From Hymenobacter piscis (lineage in GTDB: Bacteria > Bacteroidota > Bacteroidia > Cytophagales > Hymenobacteraceae), in contig NZ_JAHHZN010000001.1 in NCBI RefSeq assembly GCF_018760735.1, positions 186,001 through 250,000 on the forward strand: a stretch of 64,000 bases of DNA, given 5' to 3'. Positions within the stretch are counted from its first letter, which is position 1, and each line of letters begins with the position of its first letter. The notes under the pieces are model-generated. The model did no database searches and was not told the DNA's origin. It saw only the letters and a program-made list of their open reading frames with translations. The translations under genes were made by a program, and so were the position numbers. This document shows positions 7,888-15,847 of this stretch, in pieces.

Positions 7888-8937
7888 TTAGATTTCGTCG
7901 AAGAACGACTTCTCGCCCAGGGCGGCCGGGGCGGCAGCCATGCCCGGCTGGCCGGGATGGACGGAGGGCGCCGGCTGGACAATTTCGGGGTGACCGGGAC
8001 CGATGGGCTGAATATCCGGGGCCGGGGGCTCTACGCGGGGCGGCGCCGGATCGGGCACCTGGGAGGGGCCGGGCGGGTCGATGTGGGGGGCGGGCGAGAT
8101 GCCGGGGTTTTCGGCCGGGGCCTCGGGGCGCTCAATCTCGGGCCCAGGCTGCTGGGCCGGGGCACCGCGGTCGGGCTCGGGCTGCTGGCCGGGCTTGGGG
8201 TTGTAGCCGGTTACGGAGGGCTGGGCGGCGCGGGTTTCGGCGGGCACCGCGGCCGGGGCCGCAGTAGCGCGGTCCGGCGCGGCAATAGCAGCCGAAGAAG
8301 CGGTAGCAGCAGTGGAAACGTACATGGCAGAAGCGTCAGGAGTAGGAGAATCGTCCGCAACGTGCGGACGATTCACTTTTACGCTGGCGGCCCGGGAAAG
8401 GATGGCGGCGGTACCGGTTTTGGGCCGGTTGCGGGCTTTTTCCACCTTATCCAGGGCATCCGAAGCCAGGTGGTGCAGGTCGCGGGTGAGGCCGTCGAGC
8501 AGGTTTTCGAGGCGCTGGCACTCCTGGCCCAGGCCGCTGACTTCCTTTTTCATCTCAGCCACCGTGCGTTCGGCCTGCTGGTAGGCATCGTCGACTACGG
8601 TGCGGGCTTTCTGGCGGGCGGCGGCCAGCAGGTGCTCGGCCTGGAGCTGGGCTTCGCGGATGCGCAGGTCGGCGTCGCGCTGGGCCTGCTCGGTGATGCT
8701 GTTGCCGGTGTCCTCGGCCGTTTTGAGGGTGCGGTAGAGGCTGGTTTCCACCTCGCGCATCTTGCTCACATCCTGGGTGGCGTGCTCCAGTTTGAGGCGC
8801 AGTTCCCGGTTTTCGTCGCCCATCCGCTCCCACTGCTGGGACAGGGTTTGCAAAAAGGCCTGCACTTCGTCCTTGTCGAGGCCGCGGAAGGCTTTTTCAA
8901 AGGTTTTCTGCCGAATATCGAGGGCGGTGATTTTCAT
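7888..8937 (-). CDS. DivIVA-domain coiled-coil protein
   Basis: 349 residues from the ATG at 8937; an upstream in-frame ATG at 9057 would add a low-quality leader and is rejected. The first 60 residues match the DivIVA/GpsB membrane-binding module (MKITALDIRQKTFEKAFRG, then VQAFLQTL). A coiled coil follows to about residue 190 (REAQLQAEHLLAAARQKA). The last 150 residues are Pro/Ala-rich and probably disordered. In Firmicutes and Actinobacteria DivIVA proteins recruit division or polar-growth factors; the role in Bacteroidota is not established. It is followed on the opposite side by a WD40 gene in the same direction, with an inverted word repeat between them. Confidence 0.85.
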   Translation of the reverse strand: MKITALDIRQKTFEKAFRGLDKDEVQAFLQTLSQQWERMGDENRELRLKLEHATQDVSKMREVETSLYRTLKTAEDTGNSITEQAQRDADLRIREAQLQAEHLLAAARQKARTVVDDAYQQAERTVAEMKKEVSGLGQECQRLENLLDGLTRDLHHLASDALDKVEKARNRPKTGTAAILSRAASVKVNRPHVADDSPTPDASAMYVSTAATASSAAIAAPDRATAAPAAVPAETRAAQPSVTGYNPKPGQQPEPDRGAPAQQPGPEIERPEAPAENPGISPAPHIDPPGPSQVPDPAPPRVEPPAPDIQPIGPGHPEIVQPAPSVHPGQPGMAAAPAALGEKSFFDEI

Positions 8938-8941
8938 TCTG

Positions 8942-9088
8942 AGGAGTGAGTAGTTAGGAGCGAGAAGACAGAAGCCGGGAGGACGTGAGGTAGCGCAGCA
9001 AAGCCAGGAAACAAAGCGGGAGCTTGGGGGCGGAGTCCGACCAGGTGAACCACCCATGCTAACTCCTGGCTCCTATCTTCTAACTCCT
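8942..9088. repeat. Inverted word repeat between the WD40 and DivIVA genes
   Basis: Arms 8942-8967 and 9063-9088 match at 21 of 26 positions and consist of AGGAGTTA-like words. The WD40 stop codon (9082-9080) lies inside one arm and the DivIVA start is 5 bp from the other. Confidence 0.7.
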
Positions 9089-10015
9089 CCCCTCTTCCAC
9101 CTGCCAGACGGCCAGCGTGCGGTCGTCGCTACACGAAACTAGCCTATTCCGGCTTCCCGGCCAAAACAACTTGTTCACGGAGGTGCCGTGTCCGGCGTGG
9201 CGGGCGCGGTCGACCACGCGCAGCAGCTGCCAGGTTTCGGCGTCCCAGAGCTTGATGCTTTTGTCCATGCTGCAGGTAGCCAGCAGGCGGGCGTCGGGCG
9301 AGAAAATGAGGTGGTTGATGGTGAACAGGTGGGCCACAATGCTGCGGTGCTCCTGGTAGCCGGCGGCCACGTCCCAGATGCGCAGGTGGGCGTCGCGGCC
9401 GGCCGTGAGCAGGTAGCGGCCATCAGGCGAGTAGGCGGCGGTGAACACCGAGTTGGTAGCCCCTTCGATGGTGTGCCGCACGGCCAGCGTATCGGCGTCG
9501 AGGATGCGCACCCGCCAGTCGGAGCCGCCCACGGCCAGCTCCCCGCGCTCCTCGTGCAGGCTCAGGCAGCGCAGGCTTTTTTCGGAGAGGCGCAGCAGGG
9601 TTTCGAGGCGGAAATCTGAGGCCCGCAGCACGGCCAGGGTCCCATCAGCCAGGGCCACGTAGAGGCGCTGCCGGGCTTCGGAATACAGCAGATCGAAGAT
9701 GGCTACCGGGGGCAGGGCCGTGGCGTGCAGCAGGGTGCGGGTGGCCAGATCAATGACCTGCACGCCCTGGAAGTTGTGGCCCAGCACCAGCAGGTTGCGC
9801 GCCGGCAGATGGCGCAGGGCGTACACCGAGTTTTCAACCCGGGCCACCAGCTCACCGTCCTGCTCCGGAGCATCGGCCCGCCAGCTCACCACCAGCCCGT
9901 CGGCCCCGGCCGAATACACCAGCTCCTCCCCGGCCGTGCCGGTGAGCGTGTACACACAGTCGCGGTGGCCAGCCAGGGTAGCCAGTTTCTGAACTTGAGG
10001 ACGGGAAGTTGTCAC
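9080..10015 (-). CDS. WD40-repeat protein
   Basis: 311 residues from the GTG at 10015. The ATG at 10054 is rejected because it falls inside the promoter -7 box. The sequence contains repeated blades ending in WD-like motifs (LRIWDVAAG, IKLWDAETW, LAVWQVEEG), enough for a single beta-propeller. There is no signal peptide, so it is probably cytoplasmic. WD40 propellers are protein-interaction scaffolds; no catalytic role can be inferred. It is divergent from the phosphopantetheinyl transferase. Confidence 0.85.
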   Translation of the reverse strand: MTTSRPQVQKLATLAGHRDCVYTLTGTAGEELVYSAGADGLVVSWRADAPEQDGELVARVENSVYALRHLPARNLLVLGHNFQGVQVIDLATRTLLHATALPPVAIFDLLYSEARQRLYVALADGTLAVLRASDFRLETLLRLSEKSLRCLSLHEERGELAVGGSDWRVRILDADTLAVRHTIEGATNSVFTAAYSPDGRYLLTAGRDAHLRIWDVAAGYQEHRSIVAHLFTINHLIFSPDARLLATCSMDKSIKLWDAETWQLLRVVDRARHAGHGTSVNKLFWPGSRNRLVSCSDDRTLAVWQVEEGRS

Positions 10016-10051
10016 GGGGTGAATGAGTGAGGAGGTGATGAGGGACCGGGG

Positions 10052-10059
10052 CAAAGGTA
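10052..10059 (-). promoter_or_regulatory. -7 box of the WD40 gene
   Basis: TACCTTTG on the minus strand, about 37 bp from the GTG start. No convincing -33 TTG; that region lies in the inverted repeat 10065-10177. Confidence 0.65.
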
Positions 10060-10064
10060 CCGCT

Positions 10065-10177
10065 TGTCATCCTTCATCTGGCGTTTGCGGAGCGAAGGGC
10101 CTTATCCTGCCAGCACAATCGGGCTGTTTTAACGAGCCAAGATCCTTCGCTCCGCAAACGCCAGATAAAGGATGACA
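10065..10177. repeat. 34-bp inverted repeat between two divergent promoters
   Basis: Arms 10065-10098 and 10144-10177 match at 33 of 34 positions, with a 45-nt unique centre. The two -7 boxes (10059-10052 and 10179-10186) stand immediately outside the element, so both -33 regions are formed by its arms. Confidence 0.9.
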
Positions 10178-10178
10178 G

Positions 10179-10186
10179 TATCTTTG
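10179..10186 (+). promoter_or_regulatory. -7 box of the phosphopantetheinyl transferase gene
   Basis: TATCTTTG, an exact TAnnTTTG match, 51 bp upstream of the GTG start. Confidence 0.65.
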
Positions 10187-10236
10187 CCTCCCCCGGTTCC
10201 CCGTCACTCATTCCCCACTTCGCTCATTCACCGCCC

Positions 10237-10887
10237 GTGCCGCTGCATAGCCTTGTTTCCGTCGCCCCGAATGCCTTACTGGGGCTGTGGCACCTGACCG
10301 AGCCGGCCGGGGAGCTGTGGTCCCGGCTGCCGGCGCCGGCTCACTACCTGGCCCGCTTCCCCAATGGCCGCGACGAGCTGCGGGCCCGGCAGTGGCTGGC
10401 GGCGCGGGTGCTGGCCCACCAGCTGCTGCGCGAGCTCACCGACGCCCCCGCCACCCTGCACAACGACGCCAACGGCCGCCCCTTTCTGGCTGAGCTGCCC
10501 GCCTACGGGGTCTCCCTGTCTCACTCGGGCGAGTGGGTGGCGGCGCTGCTCTCCACGGCGGGGGCGGTTGGCACAGATATTGAACAAGTGCGCCCCAAAG
10601 CCCAACAGCTGGCCCGGCGGTTTCTATCGGAAACCGAACGGGCCGATGCCGGCCAGGACGCAGCCAAACACAGTCTCTACTGGAGTGCCAAGGAAACCTT
10701 GTACAAGCTGCTGAATCGTCGGGGCGTGGTGTTTAAAGAGCAATTGCGGCTCACCCCGTTTGAGCTGCGGGAGGCCGGTGTTTTGACGGGACACCTGCTC
10801 CTCGAAAACTCCCGCAGCCAACACCACATCCACTACCAGCATCCGGCCCCCGGCTACGTGCTCACCTATTGCGTAGACGGAAGGTGA
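10237..10887 (+). CDS. 4'-phosphopantetheinyl transferase (Sfp/HetI type)
   Basis: 216 residues from GTG at 10237. It contains the two signature motifs of the superfamily, VGTDIE with its magnesium-binding Asp and Glu, and WSAKETLYK. The basic HSGEW segment upstream is also typical. It transfers the phosphopantetheine arm of CoA to carrier proteins. The two-domain length suits the Sfp/EntD class more than the short AcpS class. No carrier-protein or polyketide genes are nearby, so it may be the general housekeeping enzyme. Its TGA stop is part of the first unit of the following octamer array. Confidence 0.92.
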   Translation: MPLHSLVSVAPNALLGLWHLTEPAGELWSRLPAPAHYLARFPNGRDELRARQWLAARVLAHQLLRELTDAPATLHNDANGRPFLAELPAYGVSLSHSGEWVAALLSTAGAVGTDIEQVRPKAQQLARRFLSETERADAGQDAAKHSLYWSAKETLYKLLNRRGVVFKEQLRLTPFELREAGVLTGHLLLENSRSQHHIHYQHPAPGYVLTYCVDGR

Positions 10888-10997
10888 AATGGCGAAGTGG
10901 TGAAATAGTGAGTTTCCGTTCAGTTTTCACACTGCTTGAATTCACCACTGCACCATCAGAACCTCAACTCACCATTTCACCACCTCACCATTTCACA
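10883..10997. repeat. Inverted pair of octamer arrays, unit GGTGAAAT
   Basis: Left arm 10883-10914 has four octamers (GGTGAAAT, GGCGAAGT, GGTGAAAT, AGTGAGTT). Right arm 10966-10997 has four in inverted orientation (AACTCACC, ATTTCACC, ACCTCACC, ATTTCACA). The centre of about 50 bp is unique. The transferase stop codon (10885-10887) is embedded in the first unit and the redoxin ATG is 7 bp beyond the last. Confidence 0.9.
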
Positions 10998-11004
10998 TCT
11001 CCTC

Positions 11005-11613
11005 ATGTCTCTTCGCCGAATCTCACTTGTTGCCGCCGCCGCCCTCTTGTTTTGTGCCGTGGGCCTCAGCACGGCCCGGGCGCAGGGCCGGTCGGTGGCC
11101 AATTTCAGCCTCAAAAACGCCACCAACACCGAAATTTCCCTCAAAGGATTTTCCGCCAACAAAGCAGTAGTGGTGGTGTTCATCAACCCGAACTGCGCGT
11201 TCTCCAAGCTCTACCAGAACCGCCTGGCGGCCCTCAATGCCAACTACGGAGCCAAAGGCGTGCAGTTTCTGTTCGTGAACACGCCCATCAACCTGGAGGC
11301 CAGCGCCGAATCGGCGGCGGTGGAAAAGATCAAAATCAAGGTAACCGGCGGGGCCGAGCTGCCCCTGCTCACCGACGAGGGACAGCAGGTGAGCACCCTG
11401 CTGGGCGCTACCAAAACGCCCGAGGTAGTGGTCTTGCAACCGGCCGGCGGCGGCTTTGCCGTACGCTACAAAGGCGCCATCGACGATAATCCGCAGATTG
11501 AGAACTACGTCAAGGAGAAGTACCTGGAGCAGGTGCTCGACAACCTGCTGGCCGGCCGCCCCGCCGGCGTAGCCGACAAACGCGCCGCCGGCTGCCTGAT
11601 CAAGCGGTTTTAG
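11005..11613 (+). CDS. Exported redoxin-domain protein with one N-terminal cysteine
   Basis: 202 residues from the ATG at 11005, with signal peptide MSLRRISLVAAAALLFCAVG cleaved near ARAQ. The thioredoxin-like fold is visible (VVVVFINPNCAFSKLYQNRL, cis-Pro at KTPEVVVLQP). The redox site is NPNCAFSK, with one Cys instead of CxxC, as in AhpC/TSA-like proteins. A second Cys lies at the extreme C-terminus in AAGCLIKRF, an ending shared with a family of periplasmic redoxins. Likely a periplasmic thiol oxidoreductase or peroxiredoxin-like protein; the partner is unknown. An upstream ATG at 10936 would run through the repeat array and is rejected. Confidence 0.82.
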   Translation: MSLRRISLVAAAALLFCAVGLSTARAQGRSVANFSLKNATNTEISLKGFSANKAVVVVFINPNCAFSKLYQNRLAALNANYGAKGVQFLFVNTPINLEASAESAAVEKIKIKVTGGAELPLLTDEGQQVSTLLGATKTPEVVVLQPAGGGFAVRYKGAIDDNPQIENYVKEKYLEQVLDNLLAGRPAGVADKRAAGCLIKRF

Positions 11614-11642
11614 CGGCTGACCACCACCGCCCGGCCGGCAGC

Positions 11643-12518
11643 CTACCGCTCATTCGGGTCCGTATCGGTGTCGCCGGGTTGGGGGTCGTCGGTGAGGATG
11701 GCCAGCAGCTGGGCTACTTCCTGGGCTTTGGCGGGTTCCTGGATTTTCTCGAAGCTGACCTGCAGGTTGCGCAGGGCCCGGCGCACGATGTCGAGGTGGC
11801 TGCAGGGCTCGAAGAAAATATCGTTGGGCGTGAGGTTGAGCTGGCGCACGTAGTGCTCAATATCGGTGCGCGAGAGCACCAGGCCGCGGTTGTAGCAGTT
11901 GATGTAGAAGGGCTCCAGCGGGGGCTCCAGCTGGTAGGTAAGCACGAACAGGTTGGGCAGATTCACCCCGAACACCGGCAGCTTGAGGCGCTGGGCCACC
12001 AGCAGGTAAATCACGCAGAGCGTGAGCGGATTGCCGCGCCGGGTTTCCAGTACCCGGTGCAGCATGGAGTTGGCCGGGGAGTGAAAGTTCTGGGTGTTGG
12101 CCGCGAATTTGTGCGCTCGGAACAGTACGTGGTTGAGGGTCTGCACCTGGTCGGCGGGGTGCATTTCGGGCTGCAGCAGGGTCCAGACCTCGAAGCGCAG
12201 CTGCTCCACGGCCCGGTTCAGGCTCTGGAAATCGGCATCGGGATACTGGTAGGAGTTCAGCAGCCACATGCCTTCGAGCAGGTTTTCGGCTCCCGACTCG
12301 CGCCACACGCGCAGGCGCTGCTGCAGCCCCTCGAACTGGAGATGGTGAATCAGGTTTTCCAGGCGCTGCTGCTGGCGCGGGTCGAGGCTTTCCTCCCAGC
12401 TTTCTTCCAGAAACGGAATAATGGTTTCGCCCAGGGTCTGGATTTTGCCCTCAATCTGGGGGGCAATTTCCGGGTCATCGAGCAGGGAGATGAGGGCTTT
12501 GATTTCGCGGTTGGTCAT
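11643..12518 (-). CDS. SirB1-family (transglutaminase-like) protein
   Basis: 291 residues from the ATG at 12518. The central segment LETRRGNPLTLCVIYLLVAQRLKLPVFGV is the hallmark of the SirB1_N/transglutaminase-like family, with a Cys in the expected position after NPLTL. The C-terminus (about residues 250-275, LRNLQVSFEK) resembles the short tail seen in SirB1 proteins. Biochemical function is unknown. It is convergent with the redoxin gene with only 29 bp between stops. Confidence 0.82.
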   Translation of the reverse strand: MTNREIKALISLLDDPEIAPQIEGKIQTLGETIIPFLEESWEESLDPRQQQRLENLIHHLQFEGLQQRLRVWRESGAENLLEGMWLLNSYQYPDADFQSLNRAVEQLRFEVWTLLQPEMHPADQVQTLNHVLFRAHKFAANTQNFHSPANSMLHRVLETRRGNPLTLCVIYLLVAQRLKLPVFGVNLPNLFVLTYQLEPPLEPFYINCYNRGLVLSRTDIEHYVRQLNLTPNDIFFEPCSHLDIVRRALRNLQVSFEKIQEPAKAQEVAQLLAILTDDPQPGDTDTDPNER

Positions 12519-12688
12519 GGAGCAGCGGGGCAACGGGGCCCGGGGAGGCAGAAAGAGCAAAGAAACACAACGGGCGCGGCTTTATCGCGGCCGGGGGCCG
12601 GGTAAGAACGGCCGGCGGGGGTGCATTTGTTCATTTTGCGGTACGTCCCCGCCTCGGCGGCCACCGTTTCCGCGGCAAGGCCCCGGCC

Positions 12689-13837
12689 CTACTTCGGAAT
12701 CCGGTACGATTTCAGGAACTCCTTGAGGGCTGCCGGGTCCTGGCCGCAGCGCTCCACATCGAGGCCCAGGCGCTGCACCTTGGCCGTCAGGTTGGCTTTC
12801 ATCTGCCGAAAATCCAGCTCCAAGGCGGCGGGCGAAGCGGTGTAGTAGTAGGGTTTGCCGGTGAAGGCCGACAGCTCCCGCTGCTCCAGGGCCAGTTGCT
12901 GCTCCAGCTCGCGCACCTGCTGGCGCAGCAGGGTGTTGTAGTAGCGCAACTGGGATTCGGCCAGGTTTTCGAGGTGGGTTTGGTCGATGCGGTTGAGCTC
13001 CAGCTGCAGGCGCAGCAGCGTGAGCAGCTCGTTGGCCTTGTAGGCGGTGGTCACGCGCTTGAGCAACTCGGTTTTGCGGAGCTTCTCGGCCTCGTCGGGC
13101 TCCCGGTCGGGGTGCAGGTGCTTCACCAGGTCCATGTACAGGGTGCGCACGGCCTGGGTGATGTTCTGCTCCTCGGCCTTGCGCTTGTCCTCGGCGGCCT
13201 GCTGCTTGGGACTTTTCTTGCGCTGGGCGCGCCGCTCGGCGGCAGCGGCGGCCTGCTGCTCGTACTGCTGCTGGCGGTCGGCCAGCTGCTGGTTCACGTA
13301 GTCCTGGAGCTTTTCGGGGGTGCTCACGTCGGCCTCCGGGTCGAATTCGATGCCGAGCTGGTCTCGGAAAAACTCCTGGATCAACTCGGCTTCTTCCGCG
13401 GCGGCGGCGGCGTTGGCGGCCTCGGCTTCGGCGGCTTCGGCTTCTGTCAGGGGCGGGTCGTACTTGTCAAAAATGGCTTCCAGGTCGTCGTAGCCCCGGT
13501 CGAGCAGGTCGAAGAAGCCGTTGAGCAGCAGATCCACCAGCTTTTTGCGCTCGGTTTTGGTGAGCTTGTACGTGTCGTGGGCGCGGTCGAGCATGCGGAC
13601 GAAGGCGGCGCGCAGGTCGTTGTGCTGCTGCTGGAGCGGGCGGTACTCCTGCTGCACCCGCTGGCGCAGGGCCGTAGCGGCGGTGCGGAAGTCCCCCACC
13701 TCGCCTTCCAGCTTGCTTATGCGCTTACTGAGCCGGTTAAACGCCTTCTGCTCCTTGGAAAGCGCATCGGCCCCGGAGCCGACAGTGGGGATATGGACGA
13801 GGGCGGGCTGGGCGGCAGCGGGTTTCTTCTTGGCCAT
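12689..13837 (-). CDS. J-domain (DnaJ-like) protein with long coiled coil
   Basis: 382 residues. An HPD motif in the context LYMDLVKHLHPDREPDEAEKL near residue 245 indicates a J domain, which would stimulate an Hsp70 ATPase. Flanking parts are Ala/Glu/Gln-rich helices, including a KKSPKQQAAEDKRKAEEQ basic stretch, predicted coiled coil. There is no zinc finger or Gly/Phe region, so this is a class-III-like J protein with unknown client. Found as a single gene, 170 bp upstream of the SirB1-family gene in the same direction. Confidence 0.8.
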   Translation of the reverse strand: MAKKKPAAAQPALVHIPTVGSGADALSKEQKAFNRLSKRISKLEGEVGDFRTAATALRQRVQQEYRPLQQQHNDLRAAFVRMLDRAHDTYKLTKTERKKLVDLLLNGFFDLLDRGYDDLEAIFDKYDPPLTEAEAAEAEAANAAAAAEEAELIQEFFRDQLGIEFDPEADVSTPEKLQDYVNQQLADRQQQYEQQAAAAAERRAQRKKSPKQQAAEDKRKAEEQNITQAVRTLYMDLVKHLHPDREPDEAEKLRKTELLKRVTTAYKANELLTLLRLQLELNRIDQTHLENLAESQLRYYNTLLRQQVRELEQQLALEQRELSAFTGKPYYYTASPAALELDFRQMKANLTAKVQRLGLDVERCGQDPAALKEFLKSYRIPK

Positions 13838-14047
13838 GAACGGGGAGGCAGTCGGGATGAGCGCCCAAATTACGGCGAACGACGGTTTCCGTACTTTCTC
13901 TTTTTCCGCTTTCTTGATCTACAGCACTCGTGCGTCGTATCTGAACCCAGCAAAAAGCTTCGCCTAAGCGGTTACCATCTCCTAAAAACACCAGCGGACC
14001 GCCGCACCGGTTGGAGCGAAGGGGCCAAGTTTGCTTGTCAATTATTT

Positions 14048-14467
14048 TCAGTGCTGGCTTATTTTACTAAAGAAATACATAGCTAAATAGTAGCCTCCGC
14101 CCAAAACAGTAGCTGCGAACCCGAGCGCTAATAAAATGATGCTATAACCAAAAGTATCGAAGTAAGTCAGAATCGTTACTTCGGCAGGAGCAGCCGGATT
14201 ATAAGCAGCTTGAGCTTCCTCCCCTATTTCCCAGCTTGAGGGATTACTCGAATAATTCGGCTCATAAGTCATTGTTTCGTTCGCATGAGTTGTATAGCGG
14301 TATACGGGACTATATCTGTATCCGTCGTCGTCACTGGTGCGCTTAACCTCAACAACTGTAGCGGTTACGATTTCACCTTGTCTGATGAGTTTCATTTTAT
14401 TGCTAAATACATATAGACTTGCTCCCAACAAGCAAATTCCTACCAGGAAAGTTACTCCGTACCACAT
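14048..14467 (-). CDS. DUF3592 membrane protein
   Basis: 139 residues with a hydrophobic helix at each end (residues 1-22 and about 108-132). The central beta-rich domain has the DUF3592 pattern (GEIVTATVVEVKRT, YSPVYRYTT, IGEEAQAAYNPAAPAEVTIL). Codons are clearly AT-richer than in the flanking genes, as throughout 14.0-16.4 kb, which suggests acquisition. Proteins of this kind are often found among immunity or accessory genes, but no function is shown here. Confidence 0.82.
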   Translation of the reverse strand: MWYGVTFLVGICLLGASLYVFSNKMKLIRQGEIVTATVVEVKRTSDDDGYRYSPVYRYTTHANETMTYEPNYSSNPSSWEIGEEAQAAYNPAAPAEVTILTYFDTFGYSIILLALGFAATVLGGGYYLAMYFFSKISQH

Positions 14468-14554
14468 AATCTACTTTTGAAATACTTAGATTTCTCTTCC
14501 TTCAATCACGCCCTAATATTACTACTTTCCAAGCGAAGCATTGGTAACCTACTT

Positions 14555-14722
14555 TTACCGTTCTGCACGCTCACCATTTCCAGCGGAAACGGCAAAAGTC
14601 CCCCACGTAATTTCGTCCGCATTCACGAACTCCCGGCAACCCAGCAGGTTCTGCAGCAACGCGTAGGCGGTCATGGTTTTGCTTGCCCCGTTGCAGCCGG
14701 CCAAGAGGCAGAGCGTTTTCAT
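14555..14722 (-). pseudogene. Relic B: decayed 5' end of a zeta-toxin-like P-loop kinase gene
   Basis: 55 codons starting MKTLCLLAGC and containing NLLGCREFVNADEI, the N-terminal pattern of zeta-toxin-like P-loop kinases. The Walker A motif is damaged (NGASKTM in place of NGAGKTT). After ITWG the frame shifts relative to relic A and soon ends at TAA. The remainder of the expected protein (usually about 190 residues) is missing. It starts 24 bp past the stop codon of the 97-residue gene. A second relic lies at 15615-15752. Confidence 0.72.
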
Positions 14723-14745
14723 GAATCCCACAATTCTAAAAATTA

Positions 14746-15039
14746 TTAATTCGGATTAGCTAGTTGGAACATTTGATGCCATTCAAGTATAGGAACTGCT
14801 GTTTCTTCAGTTAAGTCATCAAATATTATCCAGCTTTGAGCATTTTGAGACAGTTTTTTTAACTGCTGGATAATTTCCTCACTGATAAGCCTACGCCCAT
14901 ATTGTGCTGGCCCATGATTTACGATATGCCATAAAGCATATTCCAGCCCTTCCATCCAGCCTGCACACCATGCCTCTTCTGAGATGCTGCTCATCAAATC
15001 GCACAGTTCCTTCTGCGGCTCATTGAGGTCATTGTACAT
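14746..15039 (-). CDS. Small acidic hypothetical protein in accessory island
   Basis: 97 residues, acidic, rich in Trp and Tyr, no signal peptide or membrane helix. The central segment EEAWCAGWMEGLEYALWHIV followed by GPAQYGRRLIS and WIIFDDLTEET looks like a conserved globular fold that I recall from orphan genes beside toxin or immunity genes, but I cannot name a family. It is separated by only 10 bp from the upstream 158-residue gene, so the two are probably co-transcribed. AT-rich codon use marks it as accessory. Confidence 0.7.
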   Translation of the reverse strand: MYNDLNEPQKELCDLMSSISEEAWCAGWMEGLEYALWHIVNHGPAQYGRRLISEEIIQQLKKLSQNAQSWIIFDDLTEETAVPILEWHQMFQLANPN

Positions 15040-15049
15040 AAGTTGTTGT

Positions 15050-15526
15050 CTAAAGGATCTTTCCGTCAGGAAACACTTTTAAGAACTGTCGGCCAATGAC
15101 CTTATCCCGGAACTTCACCAAAGTCACGCTGCTATCAAAACATACTATTTCGATTTCAGATGCCGCCAATTGAAATGCTTTAGGCTCTGTCCATGGCTCT
15201 TTGCTTCCGTCAGCATAAGGCACTTCATCTTTTGACAAAGCTGGCATGTTGCCCTTTACGCCACAGAAAACACCCCACACTACTTGTATGTCGGTGTCAG
15301 CCATGGTGTCATAAAGTGTCTTGCCAGATACTACCGTGTAAGAGTAGTGGTGTTCCATCTGCTCTTCCCATTCGGCAACTGTCGGAATGAAGTCCCTAAG
15401 GTGCCAGCATTGCAGATTCGAAATAACCCAGGTCAATTCTTCCACCTGCTGACGGATTGCCGGTAACAGTCGGCCCAAATCTGTTTGCCAGCGAAACTGA
15501 GGCACATCCTCCAACAGAATAGTCAT
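15050..15526 (-). CDS. Hypothetical protein in accessory island
   Basis: 158 residues from ATG at 15526. The ATG overlaps by one base (TGATG) the stop codon of a duplicated fragment of the carboxylase gene's 3' end, so this gene once directly followed that carboxylase gene. The protein is soluble, acidic and Trp-rich (LTWVISNLQCWHLRDFIP, VVWGVFCGVKG, EIEIVCFDSSVTLVKF). I do not recognise the family; size, acidity and neighbours would suit an immunity-type protein, which is inference only. Confidence 0.68.
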   Translation of the reverse strand: MTILLEDVPQFRWQTDLGRLLPAIRQQVEELTWVISNLQCWHLRDFIPTVAEWEEQMEHHYSYTVVSGKTLYDTMADTDIQVVWGVFCGVKGNMPALSKDEVPYADGSKEPWTEPKAFQLAASEIEIVCFDSSVTLVKFRDKVIGRQFLKVFPDGKIL

Positions 15527-15553
15527 CACACCTGAATCACGCCCACGTTGTAC
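15526..15553 (-). repeat. Duplicated 28 bp of the carboxylase gene's 3' end
   Basis: Twenty-eight bases identical to 16487-16514, which encode the last nine codons region and stop of the acyl-CoA carboxylase gene. Similarity continues weakly for about 16 bp more. The two copies are direct repeats flanking 15554-16486. Confidence 0.85.
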
Positions 15554-15614
15554 ATCTTCCCAATCGGGAGGAATTTATTATTCTCTCCCCGGTCTACATG
15601 CTCACAGTTTCAAG

Positions 15615-15752
15615 CTAAAACGGCAGAAGCCCCCACGCAATTTCGTCCGCAATCATGAACTCCCGACAACCTAGCAGGTTCGGCAGCAATGCGCAGGCGG
15701 CCGTGGTTTTGCCCGCCCCGTTGCAGCCCGTCAGGATATAGAGAGTCTTCAT
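15615..15752 (-). pseudogene. Relic A: 45-codon start of a zeta-toxin-like P-loop kinase gene
   Basis: Begins MKTLYILTGCNGAGKTTAAC and continues NLLGCREFMIADEIAWGLLPF before an in-frame TAG. The Walker A motif is intact and the segment matches the first quarter of zeta-toxin-like kinases, whose usual length is near 190 residues, so the catalytic rest is missing. Relic A and relic B share about 150 bp of closely similar DNA, meaning the gene start was duplicated before decay. No full-length copy is in the window. Confidence 0.75.
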
Positions 15753-15787
15753 AAATCTGAAATTAATCTATCCTCATAAAACGCCAG

Positions 15788-15820
15788 CGGCCCGCCGCTT
15801 CGGGTGAAACTGGCGGGCCG
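15788..15820 (-). terminator. Terminator-like hairpin after the DUF4240 gene
   Basis: Stem CGGCCCGCC/GGCGGGCCG with a 15-nt loop; on the minus strand CTGGCGTTTTAT follows. A diverged copy of the same sequence stands at about 13,980-14,015 downstream of the DUF3592 gene. Confidence 0.5.
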
Positions 15821-15847
15821 GTTATATGAGTACCCTTACTGGTATTA

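Noticed and set aside
7626..7982. 118-codon minus-strand frame across the folB-DivIVA spacer
   Set aside because: It overlaps the end of the DivIVA-like gene in another frame and contains the terminator; composition is not protein-like.
9080..10054. ATG at 10054 as start of the WD40 gene
   Set aside because: This codon overlaps the TACCTTTG promoter box, so it would not be in the mRNA; GTG at 10015 is preferred.
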